Shown one piece after another: positions 1-10,187 of a stretch of DNA of 64,000 nucleotides. Numbering within the stretch: position 1 is the stretch's first letter; every line of letters begins with the position of its first letter. This DNA comes from Tillandsia leiboldiana (Eukaryota > Streptophyta > Magnoliopsida > Poales > Bromeliaceae), in NCBI GenBank assembly GCA_029204045.2, contig JAQNDB010000244.1:43805-107804 (forward strand), in the 5' to 3' direction. Under the pieces are notes generated by a model, which was not told the DNA's origin, made no database searches, and was given only the letters and a program-made list of their open reading frames with translations. Position numbers and translations under genes: made by a program.

Positions 1-224
1 TTTCGTCGAAGCATGGGGGAGTTAACGGGAGGCCGCCGCCGCCGTTGTTAAACGAGAGGCTGTCGCCGCCGTTATCATGTTCGCGGGATCGTCGCCGGAG
101 CCGCGCGGGGGCGAAAACGGAAAAGAAAACGCGAAACGGGGTGTTACTATTCACCCCATACGGCCTCCTCAGCCCGCGGTCCACGGCCTGGGTGAGCACC
201 CGGCGCACGCCCCCGCAGCCCGGA

Positions 225-560
225 GGCGCAGACCCAGTGCACGCCTCCGTGCGCCAGCCTGCCTACTGCTGTGCGGTGCACGCTCTAGGCGTGCACCCGG
301 CGCACGCATCCGCGGCCCGAGGGCGCAGACCCGGCGCACGCCTCCGTGCGCCGGCCTGGCCCGCGAAGCGCGGTGCACGCTTCAGCGTGCACCCGGTGAG
401 CGACGCAGCCGCCTGAAGCTGTAGACCAAGTGCGCGCCAGCGCCGTGCACGGCCCGACCCATCCCGCATGGGTGCACGCTTCCTGGGTGAGCACGGTCTG
501 CGCACGCAACCGCCCGATGCGCAGACCCGGTCCACGCCTGGTCCGTGCACCACCCGTGAG
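225..560 (+). repeat. GC-rich ~97-bp tandem block with perfect hairpins in E LTR
   Basis: GGCGCAGACCC recurs at 225 and 322, with weaker copies near 419 and 519, giving a period of about 97 bp. Two copies contain a perfect 9-bp hairpin with arms GGTGCACGC and GCGTGCACC: 275-283 with 289-297, and 372-380 with 385-393. The 3' LTR keeps the block at about 48578-48913, with an intact hairpin at 48628-48650. Confidence 0.75.
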
Positions 561-1467
561 CCCGGAAGTCCGGTAGCTCCGTTTTGGTCCCTTTTTCACC
601 GTTTTGAGCGTCGTTTTCACCGTTGGGATCACCATTTTCATCGTTTTCTTAGCATGGCTACTCGGGGTCATCTAAGCCACTGTTTCGCCATGTCATGTGC
701 TAGTTTCGCCGTCGCTCCGCGCATGGACAAAATCGTCGGGGTCGCGCCGTCGGGCCTTTTTCTCATCGTTTTCGCCGTCGGGGTTTTCTCGGCTTGACCG
801 TTGACGTCCCGAGTTGGCTACCAGTTGAGAAATTGGGTTTTGTTGGATTTCCGTTAGCGGATTTGGGTTCCGATGGAGTTCGCGATGACATAGTCGCGGT
901 CCGGTTGTTGTTAACCATCGGTTTTACCGTCGGAGATCCGGTTTGATCCGAGTTTTATGGTTTTGCTTGATAGTTTTGACTCGATGATTTTTGATTGACG
1001 ACGCGGTCTGCTTGGCACAGTGATTTCAGTTTTTCATTGGTTTATTATTTTGTGATGGAAGGGATTCATGTTACAGTGGTCGGGACCACTGATTTTGCCT
1101 GTTTAGGGCAAAGTATTAAATTCTGCTCCTAGTTATTTTATTAGGCTGCGTGAAGTTCTAATTGCTTAGGAGGGTCACGGGCGCGGTCGTTTATCTTCGT
1201 TTCAGGTGGGTACCCTTGTTGTGTTTTGAAGTGTGGTTTCATTTAGTAATATGTGAAAGTAGAGTAGAGGTGCAAATTGTTATTGTCTAACCCCTTTTTC
1301 GCATTAGTATCCCTCTTTTTACTATCTGTTGCGATTAAGCGTCGCGGTGCTCTATGTTACACAATGGCTGCAGTCATTCTGCTCAAGTTTTGCTTACACG
1401 TACACAGGCGGTTTGGCCACCGCATGGGTGTACTTTTTCGGAGAAGTGGTCTGATTGACCCGTGTAC

Positions 1468-1596
1468 CTGAGGTCCCCGGATATGGCAGGCATTCGTAGC
1501 CTGGGGTCCCTGGACATGGCAGGCATTCTTTTCCTGAGGTCCCTGGACATGGCAGGCATTCGTAGCCTGGGGTCCTCGGACATGGCAGGCGCTTGG
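1468..1596 (+). repeat. 33-bp tandem repeat, about 3.9 copies, in E LTR
   Basis: Units start at 1468, 1501, 1534 and 1567. Each contains the core GACATGGCAGGCATTC with few changes. Element F inserted inside the first unit of the matching array in the 3' LTR, at 49840. Confidence 0.9.
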
Positions 1597-2081
1597 TTTC
1601 GATTTACAGGGAATGCGAGGGATTCACGAGGGAAAGTTGGATGCTCGGGTTTATCGGTTTGCTTCTATTTACCGCTTTGCATTTGGTTACATCTACTCTT
1701 CTTGTCACTTACTTCCCACATGGTGACAGGTTAGGTCGAGATAGGACCCGGGACGACGGTAAGGCTGCGAACAAAGGAGTTTAGCCGTTCGGGGCTTGTG
1801 ACACTTCCTTTTCTCCCTTTAGAATTATCTTAGTTATGTGGTTAGTGAGTTTTGTGATTGCCTTTATTGTGGAACTTTGTGGATGTTGGATTGAGCCCTT
1901 GTCTTAGTGTTGAACCATCTTTAATAGGATTCTATTAGTATTGCATGCGGCATGTTTTCACGTCGAAAACTTACGGCTTTATCCTAATTCAATATCGTGA
2001 TGGTGTTAATAGTTGTTATGAATTGTAATTCCCCTATGACTCTCAACGTGACTGTGTGATTAAAGTGTGTATTGTGGTTGT

Positions 2082-2146
2082 GACGCCGTGCATATACAAA
2101 GGAGACTCCGTCCGTTCGTGGGGTGAATTTGTATATGTGGCGGGTC
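2082..2146 (+). promoter_or_regulatory. U5 stem-loop and GGCGGGTCTG motif of E LTR
   Basis: CATATACAAA (2091-2100) pairs perfectly with TTTGTATATG (2128-2137). The outer GACGCC (2082-2087) can pair with GGCGGGTC (2139-2146). The same arrangement recurs near the LTR 3' ends of D, A, B, C and F. Its role is unknown; a cis-acting RNA signal for packaging or reverse transcription is inferred from its position. Confidence 0.6.
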
Positions 2147-2234
2147 TGTCGCGCACCGGAGGCAAGTTCTTTAAAAGAAAAAAAAGTATACGCTTTTCCG
2201 CTTAACGAGAACCTCCGGGGCGTGACAAATTATA

Positions 2235-2245
2235 TGGTATCCGAG
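2235..2245 (+). other. Primer binding site of element E
   Basis: TGGTATCCGAG starts eight bases after the LTR end and matches the TGGTATCAGAGC consensus complementary to the 3' end of initiator-Met tRNA, with one mismatch. It sets the orientation of E as plus. Confidence 0.8.
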
Positions 2246-2454
2246 AAAAACGACTTTAACCACGACAGTCAGTGACCAACATCCACAGCGTGCAATACCA
2301 CAAGTAACTAACTAATGATATAACCAAGGTGTAGGTGCGTAGAGTGCGAGTGTGAGTGCGGGGAAAAATGGATAGGGTCCCTGATTGATTGTAGGTCATG
2401 GTGTTAGACCAGTTAAGTCTAGGGTTGACTTGGTTTCTTTATATATAGCGAATA

Positions 2455-2862
2455 ATGGCCCGGACTAGATCATCAACGGAGAACGCAGGGGCAGAAAGTA
2501 CGGTGCCAACAACCGCGGAGTATCAGCTTCTCCGACAACAACTACGAGAGATGTCCGGGCAGTTAGCAATCCTTATGAAACGGGTGCGATAGTTGACGCA
2601 ACAGCCGACTACACCAGTGGAGGTCGCCCAGGCTCCTCTGCCCGGACCAGCCGCACCAGTGACGGGACCGCTGGTGGCGGACAGCGAGGCTATGGTCGCC
2701 CCTCCTTCGACCACGGTGATCGGGATACCGTCGTTACAGCCAACGACGCCTTCAGTGGCACCGATACCAGCAACTTCGGGACCTACGCCGGGGGCCACTG
2801 TTGGAGACCCTTTGAGAGAGACCGTGGCGACACATACTCCCAGAGTGTCCGCCGTCGCTGCG
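2455..2862 (+). pseudogene. gag: Element E gag, N-terminal part
   Basis: An ATG at 2455 opens a frame beginning MARTRSSTENAG, followed by a Gln/Leu/Arg-rich stretch (EYQLLRQQLREM) and a Pro/Ala/Thr-rich linker, as in chromovirus Gag N-termini. One in-frame TAG at 2590-2592 interrupts it. The leader from the PBS to this ATG is about 210 bp. The frame is cut at 2862 by element D and continues in frame at 44421, so gag was open across the site when D inserted, apart from that TAG. The product would be the retrotransposon capsid protein, which assembles RNA-containing particles in the cytoplasm. Confidence 0.75.
2858..2862. other. Target-site duplication of D, left copy (CTGCG)
   Basis: CTGCG directly precedes D's LTR start (TGTAATGACACG) and is repeated at 44416-44420 directly after D's LTR end (GGGGCGTGACA). 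The 5-bp duplication is the integration footprint and fixes both ends of D. Confidence 0.9.
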
Positions 2863-3130
2863 TGTAATGACACGACTTTTTAGTAATATTTTACCCTCCT
2901 TCTAATAAAGTACCCCTTTTAGTGGATCAAAATTATCGACTTTCTGTAAGTCGGTCGGTGTGTGGCATGAGTATTTTTCTGTGAAAGAGCACGAAAAACG
3001 AAGACCGATGGTGCAATCGGATATGAAATCCGATGTAGGAATCTCCCGAAACAGGGCTTTTTGTGTCGCGATGACTTAACGTGCATCGAAACCCGTGCAA
3101 AATATCCTGCACGTTTTCCGAGGAAAAGGA

Positions 3131-3378
3131 GGGTTATCCCGTAGGATTAATTAATTAAAGAATTAGTTATTCGGTTACGGATATTATAAGGTGGGTTATC
3201 CCGTAGGATTAATTAATTAAAAAATTAGTTATTCGGTTACGGATAATAAAAGGTGGGTTATACCGTAGGATTAATTAATTAAAGACTTAGTTATTCGGTT
3301 ACGGATATTAAAAGGTGGGTTATCCTGTAGGATTTATTAATTAAAGAATTAATTAATCGGTAACTGCAATTAAAAAGG
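3131..3378 (+). repeat. 62-bp tandem repeat, four copies, in D 5' LTR
   Basis: Units begin at 3131, 3193, 3255 and 3317, each opening with GGGTTATCCCGTAGGATT or a near match and containing TTAATTAATTAAAG. The 3' LTR has the same four units at 41984-42231, so the array predates insertion. Confidence 0.92.
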
Positions 3379-3390
3379 GTGGGATTTAAT

Positions 3391-3437
3391 TGTACGTACG
3401 AAAAGAAAAATCCCACTTTTTCGCAAAAATATAAACC
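3391..3437 (+). promoter_or_regulatory. Candidate core promoter of D LTR
   Basis: TATAAACC at 3430-3437 is a plausible TATA box. GTACGTACGAAAAG lies about 35 bp upstream and is shared with the otherwise divergent E LTR (47734-47750). In D's 3' LTR the box reads TAGAAACC (42283-42290) and may be weakened. Confidence 0.5.
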
Positions 3438-3714
3438 CTAGCCGGAGAGAACGCGGAAGAAAAAGAGAAGGGAAAGACGGAACCCAAATCGGAGGAGGAG
3501 AAAGAAAGAAAGAGGAAGGAGACGGAGGAATCCGGCCACCCCGAACAACGCACCGGAGACTAGGTGTGCGATCGGTCGACTCCCCCGTCGGGAATCTAGG
3601 TAAGTGTTTTTCGTTTCGTTGTTTTTGGGGTTTTTCGGTGTCTTTTTCTAGTGTCTTTTTCGTTGTCTACATCGTCGTCTCCGTCCCCGTCGTCATCACC
3701 GGCCCCGCCGCGCG

Positions 3715-4300
3715 ATCTAGGGCATGGCGCGAGCGGGCGAACGACCCGGGCGCCGTTAGGGCACGGCGCGGGCGGGCGAGCGACGCGGGCGCCGCTAGGG
3801 AACCGCGCGGGCGCCGCCCCCAAGCGCGCAACCGCGCGACCTTGCGCCGCTCGGGGCGCCCGCGGACGGGCAGCGCCGCGCGGGCGCCGCCTCGGGCGCA
3901 CACCGCGCTGCCTTGCGCCGCGCGGGGCGCCCGCGGGCGGGTGTGCGCCGCGCGGGGCGCCCGCGGGCGGGTGTGCGCCGCGCGGGCGGGTGTGCGCCGC
4001 GCGGGGCGCCCGCGGGCGGGTGTGCGCCGCGCGGGCGGGTGTGCGCCGCGCGGGCGGTTGTGCGCCGCGCGGGCGCCGCCTGCGGGCGACGCACCGCGCG
4101 GCCTTGTGCCGCGCGGGACGCCCGCGGGCGGGCGCATGCCGCGCGGGCGACGCACCGCGCGGCCTTGTGACGCGCGGGGCGCCCGCGAGCGGGCGCATGT
4201 CGCGCGGGTTAGGCGGGCGCCGCGCGGGCGCCGCCCGCGGACGCACACCGAGCTGTTTCGGGCCGCGCGGGGCATCCGCGGGTGGCAGCGTCCGCGCGGG
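3715..4300 (+). repeat. Extremely GC-rich, repeat-expanded block in D 5' LTR
   Basis: The block is built from GCGCCGCGCGGGCG-type words. A sub-unit of about 20-30 bp ending GGGCGGGTGTGCGCCGCGC is repeated about six times at 3917-4075, where the 3' LTR (42560-43030) has about one. All six frames are open for long stretches only because the sequence has few A/T; the Arg/Ala/Pro/Gly-rich products look incidental. Confidence 0.8.
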
Positions 4301-4623
4301 GCGCCGTCACGTGTCGTTGGAGCGTCGTTCTTGGCTTATTCATCGCGGGGTTAGTTTTTGTTTTCCGTTTCCATAGTGTTAGTGCGTTATATTAATGATC
4401 GTCTTTCTTTGGGGGACTTCCTTAGGTCCGGGTGCGCAGCGGGAGTGTGCGAAAGATCCAGTTGTCCAGTTTTCCCCGCAACCAGGTTGGTACCCTTGCA
4501 ATAAGTGCACCATATCATTGTAAAAGATTTAATAACCTGTCTAATAAAGTAGATGAACTGTTAAACCTTTCGCATGAATGTGTATTGTTCTTTCATTATG
4601 AAATTGTGGCGACTGAGGGTCAC

Positions 4624-4680
4624 GATGCTTGATACACGCCGACTTCGGCAAACCTTGTTGTCGGATGCTTGATACACGCC
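4624..4680. other. Rearrangement junction between D 5' LTR and A
   Basis: GATGCTTGATACACGCC occurs at 4624-4640, its native place in the D LTR, and again at 4664-4680 across the D/A boundary. In D's 3' LTR the second site is followed by GCACG instead. A's other LTR starts TGTCACGCC, while here it starts TGATACACGCC. The 5 bp flanking A (ATGCT left, GACTT right) do not match. A deletion with templated filler fits best. Confidence 0.65.
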
Positions 4681-4779
4681 CCGGGGGTTTCATTCAGCGG
4701 AAACAGTCAACGGAAGGAGGATTTGTTTTGCGTGTAAATTTTTTTTTTTTTTTTTCCCTTCTTCCCCGGCGCGTGCCCA

Positions 4780-4844
4780 GACCCGCCGCATACACAGATT
4801 CGCTCTGCAACCGGACAGAGTCTCCTCTGTATATGCACGGCGTC
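4780..4844 (-). promoter_or_regulatory. U5 stem-loop of A LTR (left copy)
   Basis: On the minus strand the arms are CATATACAGA and TCTGTGTATG, which pair fully with one G-U wobble; GGCGGGTCTG follows. Compared with D/E (AAA/TTT) both arms changed together to AGA/TCT. The right LTR carries the same at 22251-22315. Confidence 0.6.
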
Positions 4845-5482
4845 GCGGCTAATACAATATCCAATCACAGTCGTTTATTCAATCACAACAGTTTCTTAAC
4901 ATACATACACATACAGAACTGAATAACCCTCAAGGCCGATCAACTTGAAAGGATAAATCCACAGTTTTGAAAGCCATAAATCCACAGAGTTTTTAAAACA
5001 GTGCCCACACGACACTCAGGTTTTGAAATCCGTTTTTAGAAACCCATAAATCCACAAGGTTTTGAAAACGGTGCCCACACGACACCCAGATTTTGAAAAC
5101 GATTTTCGCAATTCTTTTTATTTGTTTTTCTTTTTGAAAACGGCCAAACAACGAAAGGAAATATAATCCAACATCCTCATAACTAGAGAGTAATATGCTG
5201 ACATCCACACCGACCCCACGAGGGTATCGAGAACCACACAACAGCCTACTAATAGCAAATGAAATGCGAAGTAAAGGAGTAAATACAGTCTAGGGCCTCC
5301 ATGGACCCAGAAGCTCCTGTCTCGGCCTCACCGTCGCCTAGCCCTCACCCCTAAAGGAACCTGTCACGGAGTGGGAAGTCAGCGACACGATAATAATAAG
5401 GACAGCAGGAAAAGTAATAAAGTCCAACCGTAAACAATCCGGAGCATCCACCCTCCCAAGAGGGAACAATATAACACGGACC

Positions 5483-5606
5483 GCTGCATAACCAAATCCG
5501 GGAACCGGCCCCGGCACACCAACCGAGCACCTACCTCGGTAACCTGCATGACCAAATCCGGGCACCTGCCCCGGCACACCAACCGAGCACCTACCTCGGT
5601 AAACCA
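5483..5606 (-). repeat. 60-bp tandem duplication in A LTR
   Basis: CTGCATAACCAAATCCGGG at 5483 recurs at 5543 as CTGCATGACCAAATCCGGG. Both units contain GAGCACCTACCTCGGTAA. The same duplication is in the right LTR, starting at about 22955. Confidence 0.85.
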
Positions 5607-7768
5607 CGTCGAGCACCTACCCCGACGGGTCGCACCGCTCACACCTTGGCGCCTCAAACCCCCCACCTACGGGGGCCCCTCGTGGGTTTACACCCTTTGC
5701 GGTGGCCAAACTGCGGGTGCGCGTGCTGCGGCCTCGAGCATAGTAACCAAGTACACCAGATAAAACCGATAGTAATGAACCATAAAGATCACCAAATATA
5801 CAAAGTATAACTCAATAGCAAGGACCATAACGACTATCCACGTTAGCAAAGTTAAACGTATAATCAGAAGTAGTCGCAACCGTCCGAAGCCCGACGCTAA
5901 GTCTCAACATAAAAAAAACAACCCACCTCGAAGTCAGCCGAACGAACCCCCCGAATGTAGGCCGATCCCGAACTCCCGCTAGACTAGACTGGTGCTGAAC
6001 TGCTGGGCCCTGAACAGAAACTGTAATCAGTAATAGACTCACACATACCCATCCCGACAACACTACAGCAATACAATGCTAACACGGGGTAACTTAGCCG
6101 ATTTACGGAACAAGGTCCGATTCCCGCTCAACGAGAGCCCACGGAACTCTAACTAAATGCCCAGTAGGTGTGAAAATGCTGTCTAACGGTAGCCAGCGAG
6201 TCCCAACTGTATCTAGGTCCTTAATACACTTTAAAATTCCATAAAAACACTAGTTCGAATAATGTTTCGATCCGTTCTCGAAATTCGGGAAACCAAAGAC
6301 AACGCTGTAAGTTTCAGCGCGTCCGTTTCGACGAGACGAAGCTCGTGCTCACAGACTTGGGTTGGCACGTGACCCAAGGGCAAAGTTGGCCCATGAACAC
6401 TTATGGCACAAAACACATCTTCACTACTTGACACTATATACTTAATATAACTGAGTTATAACTGGAGCATCATGTATATAAACAATTAAGAAGTGAGATG
6501 CTCACCTGAAACCTGCACCAAACCAAAGAGATCGCCGGAGCAACACCTCAAATCAAGGTAAGCTCGGTTTGGGACAATTTGCACCAAACCAGGTTCAAAC
6601 CTGGAACAGAGTTGAGCACAAGGTCAAGAACCCTTGCAGCAACTGGTTGGTTCGAGTCAGACCCATCGCCGGCGGCCGGATGCGGCGGCGGCCGGAAAAC
6701 ACTCCACATAACCCATTTAAACATCAAGTTGAGGTAACTTAATTAAGCAAAGCCCACAGTCCAACTAACATGATAGGAAGCTAGTACTCAACACACAAGG
6801 CTTACCTGAGTGGATGGCCGGAGCCCGGAGGCGTCGGCGGCGGCCGGCGGTGGGGCTCGGGTTGCCTTATAGGTGGAACTATAGAGAGTAGAACTCTCAC
6901 GTTAGAAACTCCATGCAACAGCATGTAAAGCTTATAAACAACAATTCTAACCTGTCCGAGTGGTTTTCCCGTGATTGGGAGCGACGTCGATCTCCGGCGG
7001 CGAAGCTCGGTGAAGAGAGAGAGAGCTCTAATGGCGGATTTCTTACCCGAGCACAAGAGGCCCTCCAACTTGGACCACAATGCTTGTCTTGGTGCTACGG
7101 TGCTTGCCGAGGTGGTGGCCGGCGACCAGAGGCGACGGCGGCGCCGGACGGCGAAGATCAGCCGAAGTGCTCTTTGGCTCGGTTCTAGGGCAAGCTCGCA
7201 AGCCTCGGATTCTCAACCGATCATCACCGGACTTTGTGGAGATCCTGCAGTCGTCGAGAAGAAGAGATCTAATGTCTCTGATCTTGAGTTCAACGGTCGG
7301 ATCCACCCCGAGACCGAGATCGGCTAAAACGCAAATTTCGGCAAGAAGAGGCTCCCGCCGGCAGCCGGGACGACGGCGACGGCTCAAACTTCACAAGCGC
7401 GATGCACTCGACGTCAGGAACACAATGAACACACTCTTGGGTCGATTAAAATGAAAAGATTACAACTTCTTACCTCGTCGGAGAATCAAGGAGGAAGAAG
7501 ACGACCCGCGGCGGCGCACGGCGGCGCCCGACGTTGGGTTCACCCTGGCTCGGCTGTGGCCACACAGAGGAACTCCCAGACACGCTTGAAGCAACCCAAC
7601 ACCTCCCTGGTTGCTTCCTCTGCACACCACACCAAGAACCCGAGGCCTTTCCTTACTTCCTTGTCATTTTCCGGCGACAGGAAGGCGGCGGCCGGTGCGC
7701 TACCTCCGTGGAGTGCGGCAGAGGGAGTGGAGTCGTTGGAGCTGGCGGCTGCTGGGCTTAGGGCTGCG

Positions 7769-7813
7769 GGGTTAAGGGTTTAAGAAACCCTAACCCGAGT
7801 AGTCTTTAAATAG
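7769..7813 (-). promoter_or_regulatory. Candidate A-LTR promoter with telo-box hairpin
   Basis: On the minus strand CTATTTAAAG (7804-7813) is a TATA-like box. About 8 bp downstream GGGTTAGGGTTT (7785-7796) pairs with AAACCCTTAACCC (7769-7781) around a 3-base loop. AAACCCTAA is the plant telo-box found near transcription starts of ribosomal protein genes. The right LTR has the same at 25290-25334. Confidence 0.45.
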
Positions 7814-8575
7814 TGTATTAGGCACAATATGCTATAAAGTCCCTCCACACTCGCTATTTGGACTAAAGTCCTTTAGTAAAAATACTCCTCTTACAGTTTA
7901 GTCCCACACCTGTAAGTGGCACGCTTTTCGGAGCATAAAATATTAGGTTTTTCCACAAAATACCACAATTTTCACCGTATTTAACGCTTTTCGAGGAGTT
8001 TCGGTCGTCGAAACGAAAAACAGATTTCGCCACGACGTCCGGATCGACGAAACCTATTAGGTAGCGATTTTTTTTTTCGACGAATCACCCGGATAAATTC
8101 TCGATCCATAATTACTGTCTAACTATACAGTTTATCATGCTTTTTGAGACTCTAGGGTCATCAAACATAGATTTTGTCTGCGCCATTGCGCTCGGATCGA
8201 CAACGCCATTTAAATCGACTGCCTGGATCGTCACATTCGGACTCCAGACAGTGGATCGGCGACGTTGGCCAACGCGGGAAACCAAATCAAGGTGTTACTA
8301 TTCAAAACACTATTCACTTAAGTCGCGGGCCTCACTAGTTTTCTTGCTGATTTCCGGACGATCCGACCGTCGGATCAGCAAACCGTCTATACCATTTCCA
8401 CTCCATTCGATGAGACGGTCGCTCTGGCGACCTCAGATTTCTGAGATCAGACTCGGATCGAAAAGGCAGAAATTGTGCATCGGAAACTGTGCAATTCGCG
8501 CACCGGTATGCAAATCACTAAGGTTTAGAACTGCTTCCTCGCCCGCAAACACACTTGAATTTCTCGAGTGCTACA

Positions 8576-10187
8576 TCACTCACACCTTAAAAGAAGTTTC
8601 GTCCCCAAAACTTAAATACACCAGGAATCCCATAAATGGGGAAAGTGCCCAAACATGTCCGACTTGCGCTCCCAAATGGCTTCGCGGCCCTCATGATCCG
8701 CTCGTTTCTCTCTGGCACTAGGAGAGATTGCAGTTTCCCCGCCGGGCGCTGACGTTCGGCCTTTATTCGATGACCGACCCAATAGCGAGCCACGCATTAT
8801 GCTACAACCCTTGTTAATTTAAGCCACCAACAGTCTGCTGTTGATCCGTCCTGCTACGTAATCGCGGTTACCGATATGTCTCCCGTCTGACTCTTAGCGC
8901 TCTAGGCATTGACTGCTCCACTCGTCTTTCCGGGGTGATCTTGATTGGACGAATCGTCTCCTTGAGTTGCTTGGTCGAATAGGCCTTAACTCTCCTGCCA
9001 TCTAGCCGTCCCGAAAAGCCCACCTCGCGAGGCCCAAACTCACACCTTTGGAGTTTGGCCTACACTCTCTGGTCCCTGAGAGTGTGCAAGGTCACTCGTA
9101 AACGCTCCTCATCTGTACGCGAGTTGATCCAAGAAGGGTCTAAAAATTCTGTTCATCAAACCCATGGACGCCGCTGGGGCGTTCAAATACCCACCTCCCG
9201 AGGCAAAGACACGCGAAGCGCCCTAAGACTGTTGGCGAAACTCGGTGGTAACCCTGAATGGAAAACTACCAGACTGAACCGCCCTAAGATTTCGGACAAA
9301 CGACGGCTCGACCCGCTTGGCAACCCCACCATCCCGTCTCCCTTGATCGAAACTAACCTGAGTAAGCCTGCTCCTCGACTTGGAGTTCCCTGTTATGACG
9401 CCACCGGTTCGCAGACCACGTCTGACGGTGCTGAGCAGTCGGCAACCAAAATCTCGCGATGCGTCGAGGTACCCTAGTCCTACCACCAAACCCGGACCAA
9501 CGGCTCTTAATTGTTCAAAACAACCCGACAACAAAGGGGGGGGGCCACACTTGTCCCCTCACAAAACTCCAGGATGTGCCCATCCAACTAGCCGGGTCAC
9601 CGCCTACAAGTAATCCTCAACTGAAAACGACGAACCCACCCGTCACCAACACGGACTACTTCCACCCGTCACCCACATGGGCCACTAGCTCGGAGCATAA
9701 CCACCATCCCGGATTGTCCACTCCGACTGTCCGTTCTACCGAGGCGACGGTCAAAACTAAAGCTAGGTTTCAGCTCTCAGACCTACCACAAGGTCTACCC
9801 CACAGAAAAAGCTGATTGCAGGGCATCCCAGCCGAAAGCAACCAATGCCAGAGCGCCATGTAGTCAATAACCCCCGCTGATCTACACTGCTTCGCAATCA
9901 ATAGTCTCGTAACCCAAAAACCTTCCCGATTATGCCTTGGTCATGGAAGGCTAGGGACAAAAACCAAGAAATACGGTCCTACCTCCGTTTTGGCACCGAA
10001 GGGGTGCGTTACTCTGGTTAACCCCTACCGCTTGGTCCCAAATCTATTGCCCCTCCAAGCACCGTGCACCGAACCGAGCTGCACACCCCCAGACCAAACG
10101 CTCACATTCCCAACTAGGAGTATTCTAAGCTCTAGGTCCGCTCAACCAAACTCGAGCCCATACGAAACAAGATTTGCTAGCCCCGGG
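8576..10187 (-). other. Element A internal region, PPT-side part (non-coding)
   Basis: This 1.6 kb lies between A's 3' LTR and the B insertion. No frame shows a capsid, zinc knuckle, protease, RT or integrase motif. The plus strand is C/A-rich, so A's sense strand is G/T-rich. It ends in CCGGG, the left TSD of B. Confidence 0.75.
8583..8614 (-). other. Polypurine tract of element A (minus strand)
   Basis: The reverse complement reads AAGTTTTGGGGACGAAACTT followed by CTTTTAAGG, the typical gypsy pre-PPT/PPT signature, immediately inside the 3' LTR. Confidence 0.8.

Larger units (their letters stand above)
1..2227 (+). repeat. Element E 5' LTR (first ~956 bp lie outside the window)
   Basis: Base 1 aligns with base 48354 of the 3' LTR, which begins at 47398, so about 956 bp of this LTR lie upstream of the window. 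The LTR ends in CCGGGGCGTGACA at 2227, directly before the PBS. It contains a very GC-rich tandem block (225-560), a 33-bp tandem repeat (1468-1596) and a U5 stem-loop (2082-2146). The short open frames across it are incidental: they lie in LTR sequence and are not kept between the two LTR copies. Bases 597-2081 outside the named repeats hold no other feature that I can see. Confidence 0.9.
2863..4669 (+). repeat. Element D 5' LTR, truncated at its 3' side
   Basis: It aligns with the 3' LTR from 30016 through 43410 once C is removed. The remaining 1,005 bp (equivalent of 43411-44415), including U5, are missing. It contains a 62-bp tandem repeat, a TATA box, a GC-rich tandem block and AG/GTAAGT at about 3600, which looks like a splice donor. 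The rest shows no other structure. Confidence 0.88.
4670..8575 (-). repeat. Element A 3' LTR (left copy)
   Basis: It matches 22145-26096 throughout at high identity by eye, apart from the altered first bases and a deletion near 5685 where the right copy has about 35-40 extra bp (about 23148-23210). The right edge GTGCTACA at 8575 is followed by the reverse-complemented PPT. Open frames in the LTR are not supported as genes. Confidence 0.9.

Noticed and set aside
3131..3378. Regular 62-bp repeats considered as a CRISPR-like array
   Set aside because: Whole units are tandem copies with no unique spacers, lie inside an LTR and are duplicated in the partner LTR; the genome is a plant's.
3566..4354. 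262-codon open frame in D's 5' LTR and overlapping long frames on the other strand
   Set aside because: Composition-driven: GC-rich tandem repeat with few stop codons in any frame, Arg/Ala/Pro/Gly-rich product without domains, and frame and length not kept in the partner LTR.
7769..7796. Interstitial telomere repeat
   Set aside because: Fewer than two TTTAGGG units, palindromic and conserved in both LTRs; better read as a telo-box in the LTR promoter.
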